Source of the DNA: Rotaria sordida
Taxonomy: Eukaryota > Rotifera > Eurotatoria > Philodinida > Philodinidae
Assembly: GCA_905250125.1 (NCBI GenBank)
Contig: CAJNOL010000642.1
Span: 12,008-76,007 of the forward strand
Length of the DNA stretch: 64,000 nucleotides
Reading direction: 5' to 3'
The notes under the pieces were generated by a model. It had not been told where the DNA came from. It saw only the letters and a program-made list of their open reading frames with translations, and ran no database searches. Below, piece after piece: positions 10,724 to 23,297 of the stretch (positions are counted from its first letter, which is position 1; every line of letters starts with the position of its first letter). Made by a program: the position numbers and the translations under genes.

Positions 10724-13700
10724 CCATTAGACGAGCTATATTCATTATATTTGATGATAATGGTCCTTGAAATTCTGGTGCACTTGGATTAAGACTTGAT
10801 CGATTTGAATATGATGGATTATTAAGTAATGTTTGTTGATAGATAGAAGAAGGCAGAGGAGGAGGATTAGGTGAAAATTTTGATGGTATTTGAAGAGAAA
10901 TTTCATCTGTTGATATTGTTGTACGATGTGAACCAATAGGTCCAAAAGGTTTTTGTTGATCTAATGTTGAAAATAATGGTTGTGATTGAATAAAATGATT
11001 TGTTTGTTGTTTTAATGATGATGGAGATGATGATGTTGATGATGTTGTTGATGAACCTGTTTGTCCATTTTGATCAAGAGAAATTTTTGTTAATGACGGT
11101 GAAATTGATTGATGAATACGATTTGAACCAGGTGCACGACTTATTTGTGATGTTGGTGATAATGAATTAAAATTTGTTGGTGGAATTATAATTGGTGTTG
11201 TTGTTATTGTTGTTGATAGACCACGATAACCAGGAGCTATTTTTGGATCTGATTGTAATGATGAAGATGTTGATTCATTCATTGTTATAAGAATTGATTC
11301 TTGATGAGATGGTTTATTTGGTACATTCATTTTAGCAACATTAGCAAAATTCATTTTTGTTATTGATTCATCACTAATTATTCCTGATTGATTTGTTGGT
11401 TCTTTTGTTTTAGTAAGAACATCAACAATAGATGTTGTTAAGATATTTGAAGCAAATGGATTATATTCTCCTGTAGTAGTAGTTGTTGTTGTTGTTGTTG
11501 ATGATGGTGGTGGTGGTGGTGTTGAAGATGATGCAGCAACAAGTAATGATGATGATGATGATGTTGGTGGCATTTGATATGAATTAGAAATATTTGATTT
11601 ACTTGGTGATGTTTGATTTATATCTGATAATATTGATTGAGGATGATTTGGATAATTTCTATGATGATTCATTGAATTCGTATATGAATAATGATTTGAA
11701 TGAGATGTTTTATTATGCGATGAAGAAGTTTTTGGATGTGTCCAATTTGGTAGATTTATTGTTGTTGAATTATTTGTTGATGAAGATGATATAGCACGAT
11801 TAGATCGATTAGAATTAATCCATGTTGTTGTTGTTGTTGTACCTGTAGATGTTATTGGTTTAGGAGTTTTTATTGGAGCTGATGAAGATGTTGAACGAGT
11901 TGTTATATTTGAAGATGTTTTTTTAGTTGTTTGATTTAATGAACGAGGATTACTTCTAGATGTTGACGATGTATCGAAAAATGTTGATTCTATTAAAGAA
12001 AATTCATCAAATATTTAAAATCAGATTTTTCTTGGAAAAAAAATCAAAGAAACTAATTTGAAAAACAAAAAGTTTTTACCACCTATCAATTGTATTATCT
12101 TCTCTCAAAAGAATATCGGGATGGATTAAATTAATTTCATAGTTTAGATGAAAGTTACATAAAACATTTTGAGACTAACTACTTGAAGATCGTTTTTGTA
12201 GTATTTTAAAAGCTTGTCAGCGCATCCTCTGCGGTACTAACATCAGTTGTTTTCGAAGAATAATCGACCGCTAGAGAAACAATCTGTCTTATTTATTTCT
12301 GTGTTTCGGACAGAAATTTTCTTTTTACCGACGCTCTATTTATTATTTTCCTTGTTGCTTTTCATTTTCGTATTCCGTTTTTCTTATTATTGAACTAGTA
12401 AATAAGTCTGTTGTACAGATCAGTCATATCTATAGCAGATCTTATCGCATTATTATATATCTCGATAAGTTCATAAACACTAATATTGATTATATCCCCA
12501 AAGTAATAACTTGATCAGTTCATGCTTTTCGCGTTTATCATATAACGACCGTGGTAAATCACTACTCATCATCTTAGACATGTTGAATATAAATTTGTAA
12601 CTGCGCAAAAGTCATTCAAATCTCCACCTAGATTTTGGAATATTCTAGAACAATTTAAGTCAATGCTGGTCAACATCGTTTTTCGTTGCTAAGAAATGCT
12701 AGGAGATGAGTCTGACGCCTGTTGGCCTTAGCTACTGTTAAAACGTAACCAATATTTGTTGATCATCTCTCTTGGTCCCTCTGAAGAAGAAGCTACAAAA
12801 CCTCGACTTAGAACTTGCACTCCCTATATTTTTCGAAGAAAAATATAATGTGAGTTCCATAGAACATAGGAATTGCATTTTATCAAACTATCAACATACA
12901 AGGATTTCTAATAGATTTGGCTACATGAAAGAGTAGAAATCATGTAAAGCATTGTACAACTTATTAACAAGAATATGTCTTTCCCACCGATCGACAAGAT
13001 CCGGAAGATAAATGCAAATAAGAATATTGTTTATCGTTTATGAATATCGATTTCTCACAGTTAAATAACATGATAGGCATAATCGAAAGGATATGAAATC
13101 AGAATTTAGATCTTCTTCTTCTTTTTGCAGATCTTCCATTGAATATTATTCGATTTGAAATTATTAGTTTAAGAAAAAAGAAAACATTATTTACCATTAT
13201 TTTGTAATCTTGGTCCAGTATTAGATCGTTGTGTTCTAATTATGTCACCTTCATTATCATGATTTGATGTAATAGTTGTTGATCGTGATTTATTTTTTGA
13301 TGGTAAAAGATTTGTTAATTCAGTTTCAGAATTTTTCAATAAAGCTGTTATTAATTGATGTGCATGTTTTATTGAATCTCCATTACCTCTATAAAATTTC
13401 AACAAATACATTTTTAGAAAAAAAAAAAATACGTATTTGAAATAAATATTTTACTTGATTAAAATTGTTTTATCTCCCATAGTTCGTTTATTTTCAACAT
13501 CAATTGAAGCTCCAGTTATTTCACGTAAAATATTTAAATTTGAACCACATCGTCCAATAATACGTGAATATTGTTCATATGAAATTGTAATTTTTTTTTG
13601 TTTACCAATAACTTCTTGCCAACCATCATCCATAATTGTAGTTTCTTGTTTAATTTTTGATACAAGATTTTCTTGATGACGTTCAATTTTTCTTGTCATT

Positions 13701-16700
13701 GTATTTGTTTTCTTTTTATTATTTGTTAATTGTTTTGTTATTCGTTCAGGTGACGAAGGTTTTTGTTCACTCTCAGTTTTAACCATTTTAAGACGAAGAT
13801 CATCATCATCAACAACAACAACAACAACAATATTTGATGAAGATGTTTCAATATGTTCTTCTACTTCTGGTTCATGTTCATCGACTTTAGTTATTGGTTC
13901 ATTAGTTGTTGTTGTTGTTGGTGGTGGTGTTGTTACTGCTGTTGTTGTTTGTTGTTTTCCTTTCTTTTTTGCTTTACGTTTTTCACGTTTTTTAGCTGCA
14001 GCTTCTTTTTTTGTTTGTTCACGTGATTTTTCTGATTCAATTTCTTTTAATAAATTATTTGCTGCTTTATTAGCTTCGGCTGCTTGTCGTTCTTTAGCTG
14101 ACATTATTTGATCCATACACGTTTGACATTTTTTTAATAAATCCTTTTTTTTTTAAGAAAAAAAAATAAATTTGTTAAAACCAAAAAAAAGAAAAATTTT
14201 TGTTCAAACTATTTACTTTATCAGTTATTGTGTTTATCAATCGACGACAATCTGCATCTGAAGGAAATTGTCGTACTTGTCTTACTAAATATTTGACTAC
14301 TTTAATATGTCCTTTACGAAATGCAGCCATTAAACAAGAAACTTTTCGTGAATCACTCGAATCTGGATTTGCAAAACGAGTTATAAGTAATTGAACAACT
14401 TCTAAATGGCCGCCATTACATGCAAGCCATAAAGGTGTAGCACCTTTTTTATTTCGAACATCAATTGTTGCACCATAAAGAAGTAATAATTCAACAAATT
14501 TATGATGACCTTTATCAGCAGCAATAGTTAAAGCTAAAAGAAGATTATTAAAATAAATAGATTGTCTTGATTATTGTTTCAATCTTTGACTAGAAAATTT
14601 CTCTTTTTTTTTTTTGATTGTACGTCTATGGTTGAACTCTCTTTTTTCTTTATCATTCATAATTATCTTATATAGATGTATGAATATGTAATAGAATAAT
14701 TATACTTGGATTTCCTATCGATTAGTAAATGAGATTCTAGACAAATAAATATCGATATTCATTGTTACCATCCAATGGAAGAAATTAGGATGAAGGTCGA
14801 TAATAGAGTCTGCCGGAGATACAAAATTCTCAGATCGAAGTGTCGTTGATTGAACATTTTTCTGGACTCAGACCCGGTCGAACTGTACTTTGATAATCTC
14901 AATGAAATTTTCTAATCGAAAGTGATTAGTCGCCTAAAAAATACGAGATATTTTTTGCATTCGATGATCTGCGCACCCTACACGTTTCTCAGACGACTAG
15001 AGCACATCAGGTCCTACTCAGCTGGTTCTAACTGTGAGTCTGAATTTTGAAATTTTAATCTAGCCTGATCTATCTGTATTACATTAGATGGCGCCATAAG
15101 TTTATAATTTTTTTGTGTTCTTACTAACTATCGTTATTAATTATCGGTAGGAAGTCAATTAGGATTGTAGGACTTATATTGATTGACAGAAGAATTTGTT
15201 TAGATCGAGAATATTTAGATAAAGTACTTTGCATTTATGCTGTTAAAAATAATAGATAATTAAATATAAATACCCTTGCTTGTTGTTATTAATGTCTCTT
15301 ATTCTCTACATTTTCTTTTACCTTTTCCTTGTATGTATGATCATATATCTTATTTTTCTTTCATTAATTTGCTCATACTATCTTCATGATAATAAATTAA
15401 GTATATAACTAAAACTAGAATGATGCATTCTAATAAGGTTATAGAACTTCGTAGTTTAGAAGAAAAAAACCAAAAACATCAGTTGGCCTAATTTGCCCTA
15501 TGACCTGTTGATAGCTCTGATAAATGAGTGTGTATTGCAATGATACTTAAGTTGGAGAGTAATTGAAAGTCAGATCTAGGACTCTGAAACTATTACTAGA
15601 AAAATTCCTTGATTTCAATAAATGTTCTCATTGCCTATTCACCAAAAACTATAATAATAATCGCATTAATCTCTCGAAATGTTAAATATAGTTTCATACC
15701 AGTATCTTTCGAAGTTGGTACTGGTAGTGCATTAACATCAGCACCTCGTTCTAATAGAACTCGACCAACATCAACATAACCACCAGATGCTATAATAATA
15801 AAAAATATTATTGTTTTTTTTTTGTTTTTTTGATACAAAAAAATCTAAATCATTATTACCAGATTCCATAAGAGGTGTAAGACCTGTTTTAGCTCTATGT
15901 TCAATATTAGCTTTACGATCAACTAATAATGAAACAACTTCAGATCGTCCTTGAAAACAAGCTAAAGTTAATGCTGTATTACGATTTGTTTCAATTTGAG
16001 CATTTATATCAGCACCCATATCTAATAAAAGTTTAACTGCTGCAACATGTCCATTCATTGAAGCAAGCATTAATGGCTAAAAACAAAAACAAATTATTCA
16101 ATTATTTTATTCATAAAACCGAACATAACAACTCACAGTAATTCCTAATTTACTACCAGTCCTAAATATTAACAAAGATTTAAATAAGAAAAAATTTAAA
16201 AACAAAAAAATATAAAACACACCTTGAATTAATTTCTGCACCATAACTTAATAATAATTTAATAATAGTTACATAACCACCAGAAGCAGCAAGACTTAAA
16301 GCTACAAAAGAAATTCCTTATTGATTTTTTTAAAAACATTCTAAATCAACAAACCAGTATAATCTGAAACATTTCTATGTTCTCGATTAGCTCCATTTTT
16401 TAATAAAACTTCTACAACATCTTGTCGTCCTCCACTACATGCTAATGATAATGCTGTATCTTTTGTACGTTCTGATTGAGCTTCAATATTTCCACCATGT
16501 TCAATTAATCTTGATACAATACTTGCATGACCAGCCGTAGCTATGAAAATATTTATTTACGAAAAATACAAAAACAAAATGCTAATAATAATTTTACCTG
16601 CAAGAATTAATGGTGTGAAACCTTTTTTATCTCGATGTTCAATATTTGCATTACGTTGTAATAATAAAAGAACAAGTTCTTCATGACCACCAGCACATGC

Positions 16701-19700
16701 TAATGTTAATGCTGTATCATGATTAGATTCTGTTTCACAATCAACATCAATACGATTTTGAAAACGTAAATGAGATAAAATATTTGATGAAGAATTTATT
16801 ATTTGTGATGAATGTTCAGTACAACATATTGAATGACGAGTATTAGTTGAAGTTGTTCCTGATAAAGGTAAATCATTAGTATCTAGGGTTAAATTTTGAC
16901 ATTGTTGAGAAGTTGTTACTGTTGAATCTTGATCAGCAGATGTTATAGCTTTAGAATAAAGAAAACAAAAAACAAAAAGTTTAGTTTATCTCAATTATAA
17001 AAAACAAGAAAATAAAGATTAGAAAACACATGTATGCTAGTTATGTTAATCTATGATTAATGAGAAAGATTTATATTCAGTAAAAAAAAACAAATGAAAT
17101 TATCATCAGTATTGTAGAAAAACTTTTTTAGACTATATTTAGTCTCTTATTTAATATTGATCTAGAAGAAGAAGTTTTCATATAGATTTATAAGAATTTG
17201 AAAATTAATTTCCATGACTTTATCATCTTTATTTTTCGACAACTGATTAGAGTCAAAATCAAAATTTTTCGCTATTCTCGAATATATGTTCAGATTTGCT
17301 TTCTTGGATAATATTGGCCAGCTATCAGTAAAAATACCAAAAACTCGATCTGTACAAAGCAAAATTGCAACTTTAACCCAATCCTTAATTTGTATCTTCG
17401 AATAGTTCAACATTACTGTAGAACACTGAATTCTATACAAAATTAGATATTATAATAAAGAATTAGCTTCTGAGATGGAACAGACAACTAGTAGACCGGC
17501 TAGTTTCTATGGAAATTAGCATTCACTGTTTCACAAGCTGCTTTTAAAACTTGTCATGCAAAAGTAAATAGTACATTGTTTGTAGAGCAAACTTTAATCT
17601 AGAAAATCTGAGCCATTAAAAACTATTTCGCATTTTGAATTTGATAGATTTCAATTGAAATACAAAATTGACTAAAATAATATTTTGGACCTTCTGAAAT
17701 AATCTGGTGATAATTGTTGAATTTTATTAGCAGAAGATTTTGAACACATATTCAAAAAGAATGAAAAGTTCTGATTTTAATTGACTGCTTCTGGACTGAA
17801 ACCAATTGTCCGAAAAAATAAGCCCCTATAGGTTAATACAGTTCAATCAAATCGATATTTTTATGCACTACTCTGGGTTTTTTTAATCGTACGAATTCAA
17901 ATTGTTAATATATTCTATTACTTACTCTTCTCTGGTATTGTTGTTGTCGTCTGTTGTAATGTTTTTAATTGTTCAATAAATGGTTTTTGATTAGCAAATT
18001 TTTGTATTTCTTTTATTAAATTTGGATTATTAGCTAATGTTTGTATTCGTTCAAGTGCTGATGGATAACTAGCTAATTGACGTAAATGTTCTAATGCTTT
18101 TTGTTTATCTGTATTAATACGCATAGGACTTTTTGTTGGAGTTGATTCTGTTGATGATATTAATTTAAGATTTTTTAATTGTATATTCATTTCATCTAAA
18201 TGTGTTTGATTATCATTAATATAATGTTCTAATCGACGATCATATTTTGATAATTGTCTATTAAAAGATTTCTTTAATTTTGAATGATGATGATGATGAT
18301 GTGATGATGGAATTGATGAACATTGATCAGATTCAATAGATGATGTTGAAAAAAAATTTATTGTTTGACTTGGATTTGGTAATATTGTTGAAGAATTCGT
18401 TTGATCATCATGTTTAGATGATGATGATGAACTTGATGCTGATGATGATGATGTTGTACGTTTTTTCTTTGTAATTATTGATGAATTAGATATTGAAGAT
18501 GAATTTAAATTAATATAATCATTTACTTGTTGACGATATTCTTGATTAAGTTTTAAATGTTGTTGAGCTTTATCATGTAATTCTTTTTCGACATGTTGAA
18601 GTTGTTCTTAGAAGAAGAAAAAAAAAACATAAACATTTTCTATTATGAGGAAAGATCTCCAAGTGTGATTCACCAATCGAACTGATATTTTGGCCAATAC
18701 TATTATTATTGAATTTTTTATCTTTGATCAGATTGATGTGAAAAAATCGAATTAAGAAATTTTGTCTATAACTAGAACGAGAATATTCTAAAAATTTCAG
18801 CCTAAAAGGATGTGCTGCTCTTGAGATATCAAATATTGAAAACAGTAGGCTTTCCTGCTGACATATAATTATTTTTTGATATTCAATATCTCAAGAAAAA
18901 TATATATCTTTATGCTGAAATTTTCGAGACATTCTCTTATTCATGACACCTGCTTATGAGCGACATTTTGTACTTCGATTTTTTCACAAACACTTTGTCA
19001 GAGACAAAAAAAAAAATCAGTAAAATTGTATTAGCTTGAGGACGACAGTTTATAGGGACGAATAAAAGTTTAGAGTAGTTGTCTTTTTTACATTCTATTC
19101 TCAATCATAATAGCAAAGAAGAATTTGAAAAAACATTTGAATAGTTGAAAGAATTCTTTATTAGAATTGACGGATCTAAAAACTGCTTAGATGAGGATGT
19201 GTGGAAAACCAAGATCTCAAAAACCCTTTTTTTTCTGTTATCGATTCGAAGCTTTTTGGAAATGATTTTATTTGATAGAGCAAAATGAAATACCTCGGCT
19301 CTCTTCATCGAACTGCATTCAATTTACGGTAGACTCAAGAAAGATTTTTCTTTTGTTTTTATGAAAAATTTTAATAATTTCGATGTATTTAGCGTCGACT
19401 GTATCTTATTTTGCTCTATCAAATAAAACCATTTTCAAAAAGTTTCAAATGAATGTCAGAAAACTGGTTTTTGAGAGTCTTAGTTTTTCCAAACATTCTC
19501 ATCTCGGCAGTTTTTAGATTCACCGATCTTAATAAAGAATTCTTTCAGATATTTAAATATTTTCTCAGATTCTTCTTAGCTATTACCATCGAGAAAAAAA
19601 ACTCAAAAATATTAGTTCATTTCGCGAGTAACGTTTTGAAGACTTTCCCTCGTTAGCTTAAGCATTAATAAAAAAATTTCTACCTAATAGATAAAGTTTT

Positions 19701-22700
19701 TTTGCTTGATCCGTATTATTTGTTGATGTTTCATCATTAATTGGTGATGGTAATCGATCTGTATTTGGCCATGGATATGTAGAAATATCTAAATTATAAT
19801 TAATCTATATTAAATAGATTTAAAAAAAAAAATCAAACAAACCTGTCGTATCAATATTTCCATGTAATTCATTAGAATCAACTTCAACTGTTTTAAGTAC
19901 TTCAAGAATATTTCTTGGAACAATTTTTTCTAAACGTTCAAATAATGTAAATGATGTATTATTTATTTCATTAGATTTTTCATCATCATCAATTTTTAAA
20001 TTTGAATCATTTAATGGTGGTGATGGTAATGGAAATGAATTTGGCATTGTTACTGTTAAATTCTCATCATCATCGTCCTCATCATCATCATCATCATCTT
20101 CATCATCATCATCATCATCATTAACATTATCATCATTCGTTTCAACAGAATTTATTGTACAATTTAATATACTTTTTGGATATTCAAGTAATAATTGAAC
20201 AATAGCTGTATGACCACCTTTAGCTGCTTCAATTAAACAATTCGATCGATCCTAAAAATAAATTTAAAAATAAAATAATTTTTCGTTTTTGTTTCGAAAA
20301 TTAAAAATTACTTTAAGTAAATGATTTGGATCTGCACCATTTAATAATAAAATTGTTGCTAATTCAAAATGACCACCAGCACATGCTAATGAAAGAACAG
20401 TTGCATCATTTGTTATTGTTGAACGATTAACATCCGCTCCTTAATAACAAAAAAATTAATTTAAAATTAAAAATATTTTCTTTTTTACCTTTTGATATTA
20501 AATATCGCACTGTACATGTATGTCCTACTCGTGATGCTTTCATTAATGGTGTTCGTCCTTCATTTTCAGCTTCATCAATATGTGCACCGGCATTAAGTAA
20601 GATTTCAGCTACTTCTGTATGTCCACTTTCACAAGCGTAACCCAATGCTAATTATAATTAAATATTTTTTTATATTTTTATTATAATAGAATAGAATCTA
20701 TAGTACCTGTATCACCAGCTCGAGTTGTTTGATTAACATTTGCACCTATTAAAAGACAAAAAAAAAAGAACCAAATGACTAAAATTTATAGATGAAAATA
20801 AAAAAATAGAGAATAATACCATTTTCAATTAAATATTGAACAAGTTCAATATGTCCTTCTTGTGATGCTTCCATAAGAGGTGTTGATTGACCCAAATTTA
20901 TATCAGCTCCATTCGATAGAAGAATTTTTACTACTTCTAAGAATCCACCAGCACATGCTAATGTTACTAAATAAATATACAAAAAGTAGTATTAAGTAAT
21001 GTAATATATATACATAGTTTTTTATGACGTACATCTTCTTCAGATGCAACTATAGAAATTTTTCCTCTTTATCTTTAGGATTATACATATGTACTTATGT
21101 TCTTCCTTTCTCTTGTTGTTAGTCATGCATCATGGATTTTTCCCATGTTATCGTTCTATATCTATACTCGTTAGATTGTTGCGAAGGAATTGGAGATAAA
21201 TATATATAAAGTACAAGTGGAATTAAAACCTTTCGAATCCTATTGAATAAAGTTGATATTAATGTATTCATTGATTCAATGAAAATCAAACTTTTAAAAT
21301 TTCAATGAAAGAAATATGAAATAGATAGAAACTCTATAATACTCCTACACTGACAATTTTCATTCTCAAACAATTCTATTCTATTTCTAAAGAATTACTT
21401 ACATGCAGTTTCTTGTGCTTCTTCAGTTGTTCGATTAACTTTAGCTCCTAAAATCAAATTTATTGTTTTGTTTTTTTTCTTTTAAATTTATTTCAATAAA
21501 TAAAAAACAAAATTCTACCTTTTGAAACAAGTAAATTAACAATTTCATCATGTCCTTCTCTACTTGCTAAAAAAAATAAAAACAATACAATTAAAAATTA
21601 TTTTTAAAACTATACAACAAACCTTCCATTAATGGTGTATAACCTTCATCATTAACTTCTTCTAAATTTGCTCCACGTTCAATAAGTAATGAAGCCAGTT
21701 CAAAATGACCACCACATGCACTTAATGTTAATGGACTTTCATAACTATCTGGTGGCATATTAACATCAGCACCATGATCAAGTAATAATTTTGCTACTTG
21801 AACATGACCATCCATACATGCTTCCATTAAAGCTAACAAAAAAAAAAGTAAGAGAATTTATTAAAAAAATTTTTCATTTTTACCTGTATGTAATTCATCG
21901 GTTTTATTACCATTTTCTAAGACAAATTTTTTTTTTCTTTTAAAAGAAAAACAGATTAAAATAATATGATCTTACTATCTTTAGATTGATTATTAGTACC
22001 AGCACCATGATCAAGTAAAATTTGAGTAACTTCTACATGTCCACCACCTGCTGCTTCCATCTAAAACGAATACAAAAAAAAATATATATATATATGATAA
22101 AGAATTTAGGAAAATTTTACCAAGGGTGTATGACCATTTTCATTAGTTTCTTCAACTTTTGCACCATGTTTAAGTAAAAGTCGAACGATATCGATATAAC
22201 CCTTTACAAAAAAAAAATAATAATAACAATAAAATTTTTTTTTCTGAATTTTTCGTTTCTCTCTCTTACTCCTCCAGCTGCATAATGTAATGCTGTATTT
22301 CCAGATGTTGATTGTATATTTACATTTGCTTTATTTTTTATTAAAAGTTCAACAATTTCATAATGACCAGCATTACAAGCTTAAAATTACAAGAAAAAAA
22401 ATTTAATTTAGAAGACTTTTTGTTTTTTTATTATTCTTAATCAAACCTTCCATTAATGGTGTACAATCTTGTTTATTTCCTCTATCATCAACAGCAATAT
22501 CTGGTATAGTACGTAATATAAGTTCAACTAAATCTGTATAACCATTTGAACAAGCTAATGATAATATACTATCACCATCTTCATTAATATCATTTAAATA
22601 TTCTTTTATATTTTTTGTTTGAAGTATTTTTTCAACTGTATGAAGATCATTATTTACACATGCACGAAGAAGTACACCGGAATCTTTATTAATTAATTTT

Positions 22701-23297
22701 GATTTTTTTTCATTTTGTAATGATGTTGTTGTTGTTGATGATGGTATTGCTGTTGTTGTTGTTGATGATGATGATAAAACATTTGCTATTTCATGTAGAC
22801 CATTAAAATTATTTGTTACACTACTTGTTAATAAACGTACAACTTGTTGATCACGCCAAAAATCTTCTGGTATAGGAGAATTTGTTATACCAGTTGCTTC
22901 AAGAATAGCTGCTAATTTTGCTTGTGTATCAGGATCAATTGGACCAATATCTATATCATCATTATTATTATTATTTAATGATAAATGTGAATGAGAAATA
23001 AATGGTGATGGAATTTCATCGTCTTCATCAGCATCTTCTTCTTCATCACTTGTTTCATCCTAAGAGATAAAATGAAAATTAATTATATATATACATATAT
23101 ATATGTTTTTTTCTTTTTTAAATAATAACTTCAATATCGTCTTCGTCGTCAGTAAGCATTCTATGATTATGATGTGAATAACGTGTTAAACCAACAGATA
23201 TTATTGAAACGTCAGTTAAATCAGTTGATAGATCTTGTTTTGAATTATGTTTTAATGTTTGATCAGTTACTGAGGATGTCCGAGAAGTACTTTTCAT
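9886..23297 (-). CDS. ANKHD1: ANKHD1/MASK: multiple ankyrin repeat and single KH domain protein
   Basis: Complete 28-exon gene, 7,194 nt, 2,397 residues; all GT-AG. Exons, 5' to 3': 23297-23130, 23059-22447, 22379-22270, 22201-22121, 22060-21976, 21916-21884, 21832-21623, 21566-21519, 21447-21403, 20966-20820, 20745-20707, 20647-20489, 20439-20312, 20251-19843, 19788-19684, 18606-17926, 16948-16598, 16540-16355, 16301-16223, 16161-16137, 16076-15860, 15789-15700, 14533-14217, 14143-13455, 13388-13195, 11989-10262, 10192-10007, 9956-9886. Order: acidic start; first ankyrin block ~183-655 (LMEACMDGHVQVAKLLLDHG, IERGANLEEVNDEGYTPLME); Asp/Glu run; coiled Gln/Lys linker; second ankyrin block ~1095-1420 (ESNHDTALTLACAGGHEELV, INAQIETNRNTALTLACFQG); Lys/Ala coiled coil (KERQAAEANK); KH domain ~1625-1700 with GxxG loop IGRCGSN; Ser/Thr/Asn-rich tail with polyQ. 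Length and order match animal MASK, a large scaffold in Hippo/Yorkie and receptor-tyrosine-kinase signalling and mitochondrial control. Nineteen of 27 introns are phase 1. The exact ATG is an inference; an upstream exon is possible. Confidence 0.96.
9907..9939 (-). repeat. C-terminal polyglutamine tract of MASK
   Basis: Eleven Gln codons (one CAG, ten CAA on the minus strand) in the last exon, between PYPYP and TRDYPR at the C-terminus. Confidence 0.9.
10605..10721 (-). repeat. Main polyglutamine tract of MASK with a pure CAG core
   Basis: 39 codons encoding 38 Gln and one Lys. The core at 10635-10688 is 18 uninterrupted CAG codons on the coding strand, flanked by CAA runs. The apparent plus-strand frame across it (Ala/Val-rich) is only the antisense of this repeat. 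Confidence 0.93.
11990..13194 (-). other. Long MASK intron 25 (1.2 kb)
   Basis: GT-AG intron between the KH-domain exons and the Ser/Thr-rich exon. Less AT-biased than the flanking exons in places (12200-12850). No open frame or clear repeat is seen. Confidence 0.6.
14534..15699 (-). other. Long MASK intron 22 (1.17 kb)
   Basis: It interrupts the second ankyrin block. The segment 14810-15070 is noticeably richer in G+C than the rest and may be an old insertion, but I could not pair its ends convincingly. Confidence 0.5.
16949..17925 (-). other. Long MASK intron 16 (0.98 kb) with weak inverted repeat
   Basis: A stretch near 17230-17330 resembles the reverse complement of 17700-17830 (for example AAAATCA-AA-TTTTC followed by GAATAT-TGTTCA in both). 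The likeness is diverged; it could be an old foldback element. Confidence 0.35.
18737..18988. repeat. Foldback (MITE-like) element in MASK intron 15
   Basis: The ends are an exact 15-bp inverted pair: TGTGAAAAAATCGAA at 18737-18751 and its reverse complement at 18974-18988. Inside, the arms stay similar (AAATTTCAGC-TAAA and CTTGAGATAT..AATAT in both). Length 252 bp, no coding capacity. This is the structure of a miniature inverted-repeat element. Confidence 0.72.
19098..19596. repeat. Long inverted repeat (foldback) in MASK intron 15
   Basis: Left arm about 19098-19293, right arm about 19401-19596, loop about 107 bp. The arms share long stretches in inverted order: GAAAGAATTCTTTATTA, GATCTAAAAACTGC on the left against GAATCTAAAAACTGC, and ATTTGATAGAGCAAAAT next to the loop. 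Two apparent open frames, one on each strand, are mirror copies of the arms and are not genes. Transcribed as part of MASK pre-mRNA it would form a long hairpin. Confidence 0.82.
20967..21402 (-). other. MASK intron 9 (436 bp)
   Basis: GT-AG intron inside the first ankyrin block, longer than its 50-75 bp neighbours. No repeat or frame recognised. Confidence 0.6.

Larger units (their letters stand above)
18607..19683 (-). other. Long MASK intron 15 (1.08 kb) built of two foldback elements
   Basis: The two inverted-repeat elements listed separately fill about 750 of its 1,077 bp. Without them the intron would be about 325 bp. Confidence 0.7.

Noticed and set aside
10418-10792. Plus-strand open frame with Val/Ala runs
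   Set aside because: It is the antisense of the MASK polyQ exon; its composition follows from the CAG/CAA repeat.
14810-15070. G+C-richer patch in a MASK intron considered as a mobile element
   Set aside because: I could not find convincing inverted or direct ends by eye; noted only in the intron entry.
19105-19656. Two 67-residue open frames on opposite strands
   Set aside because: They lie on the two arms of one inverted repeat inside a MASK intron and mirror each other.
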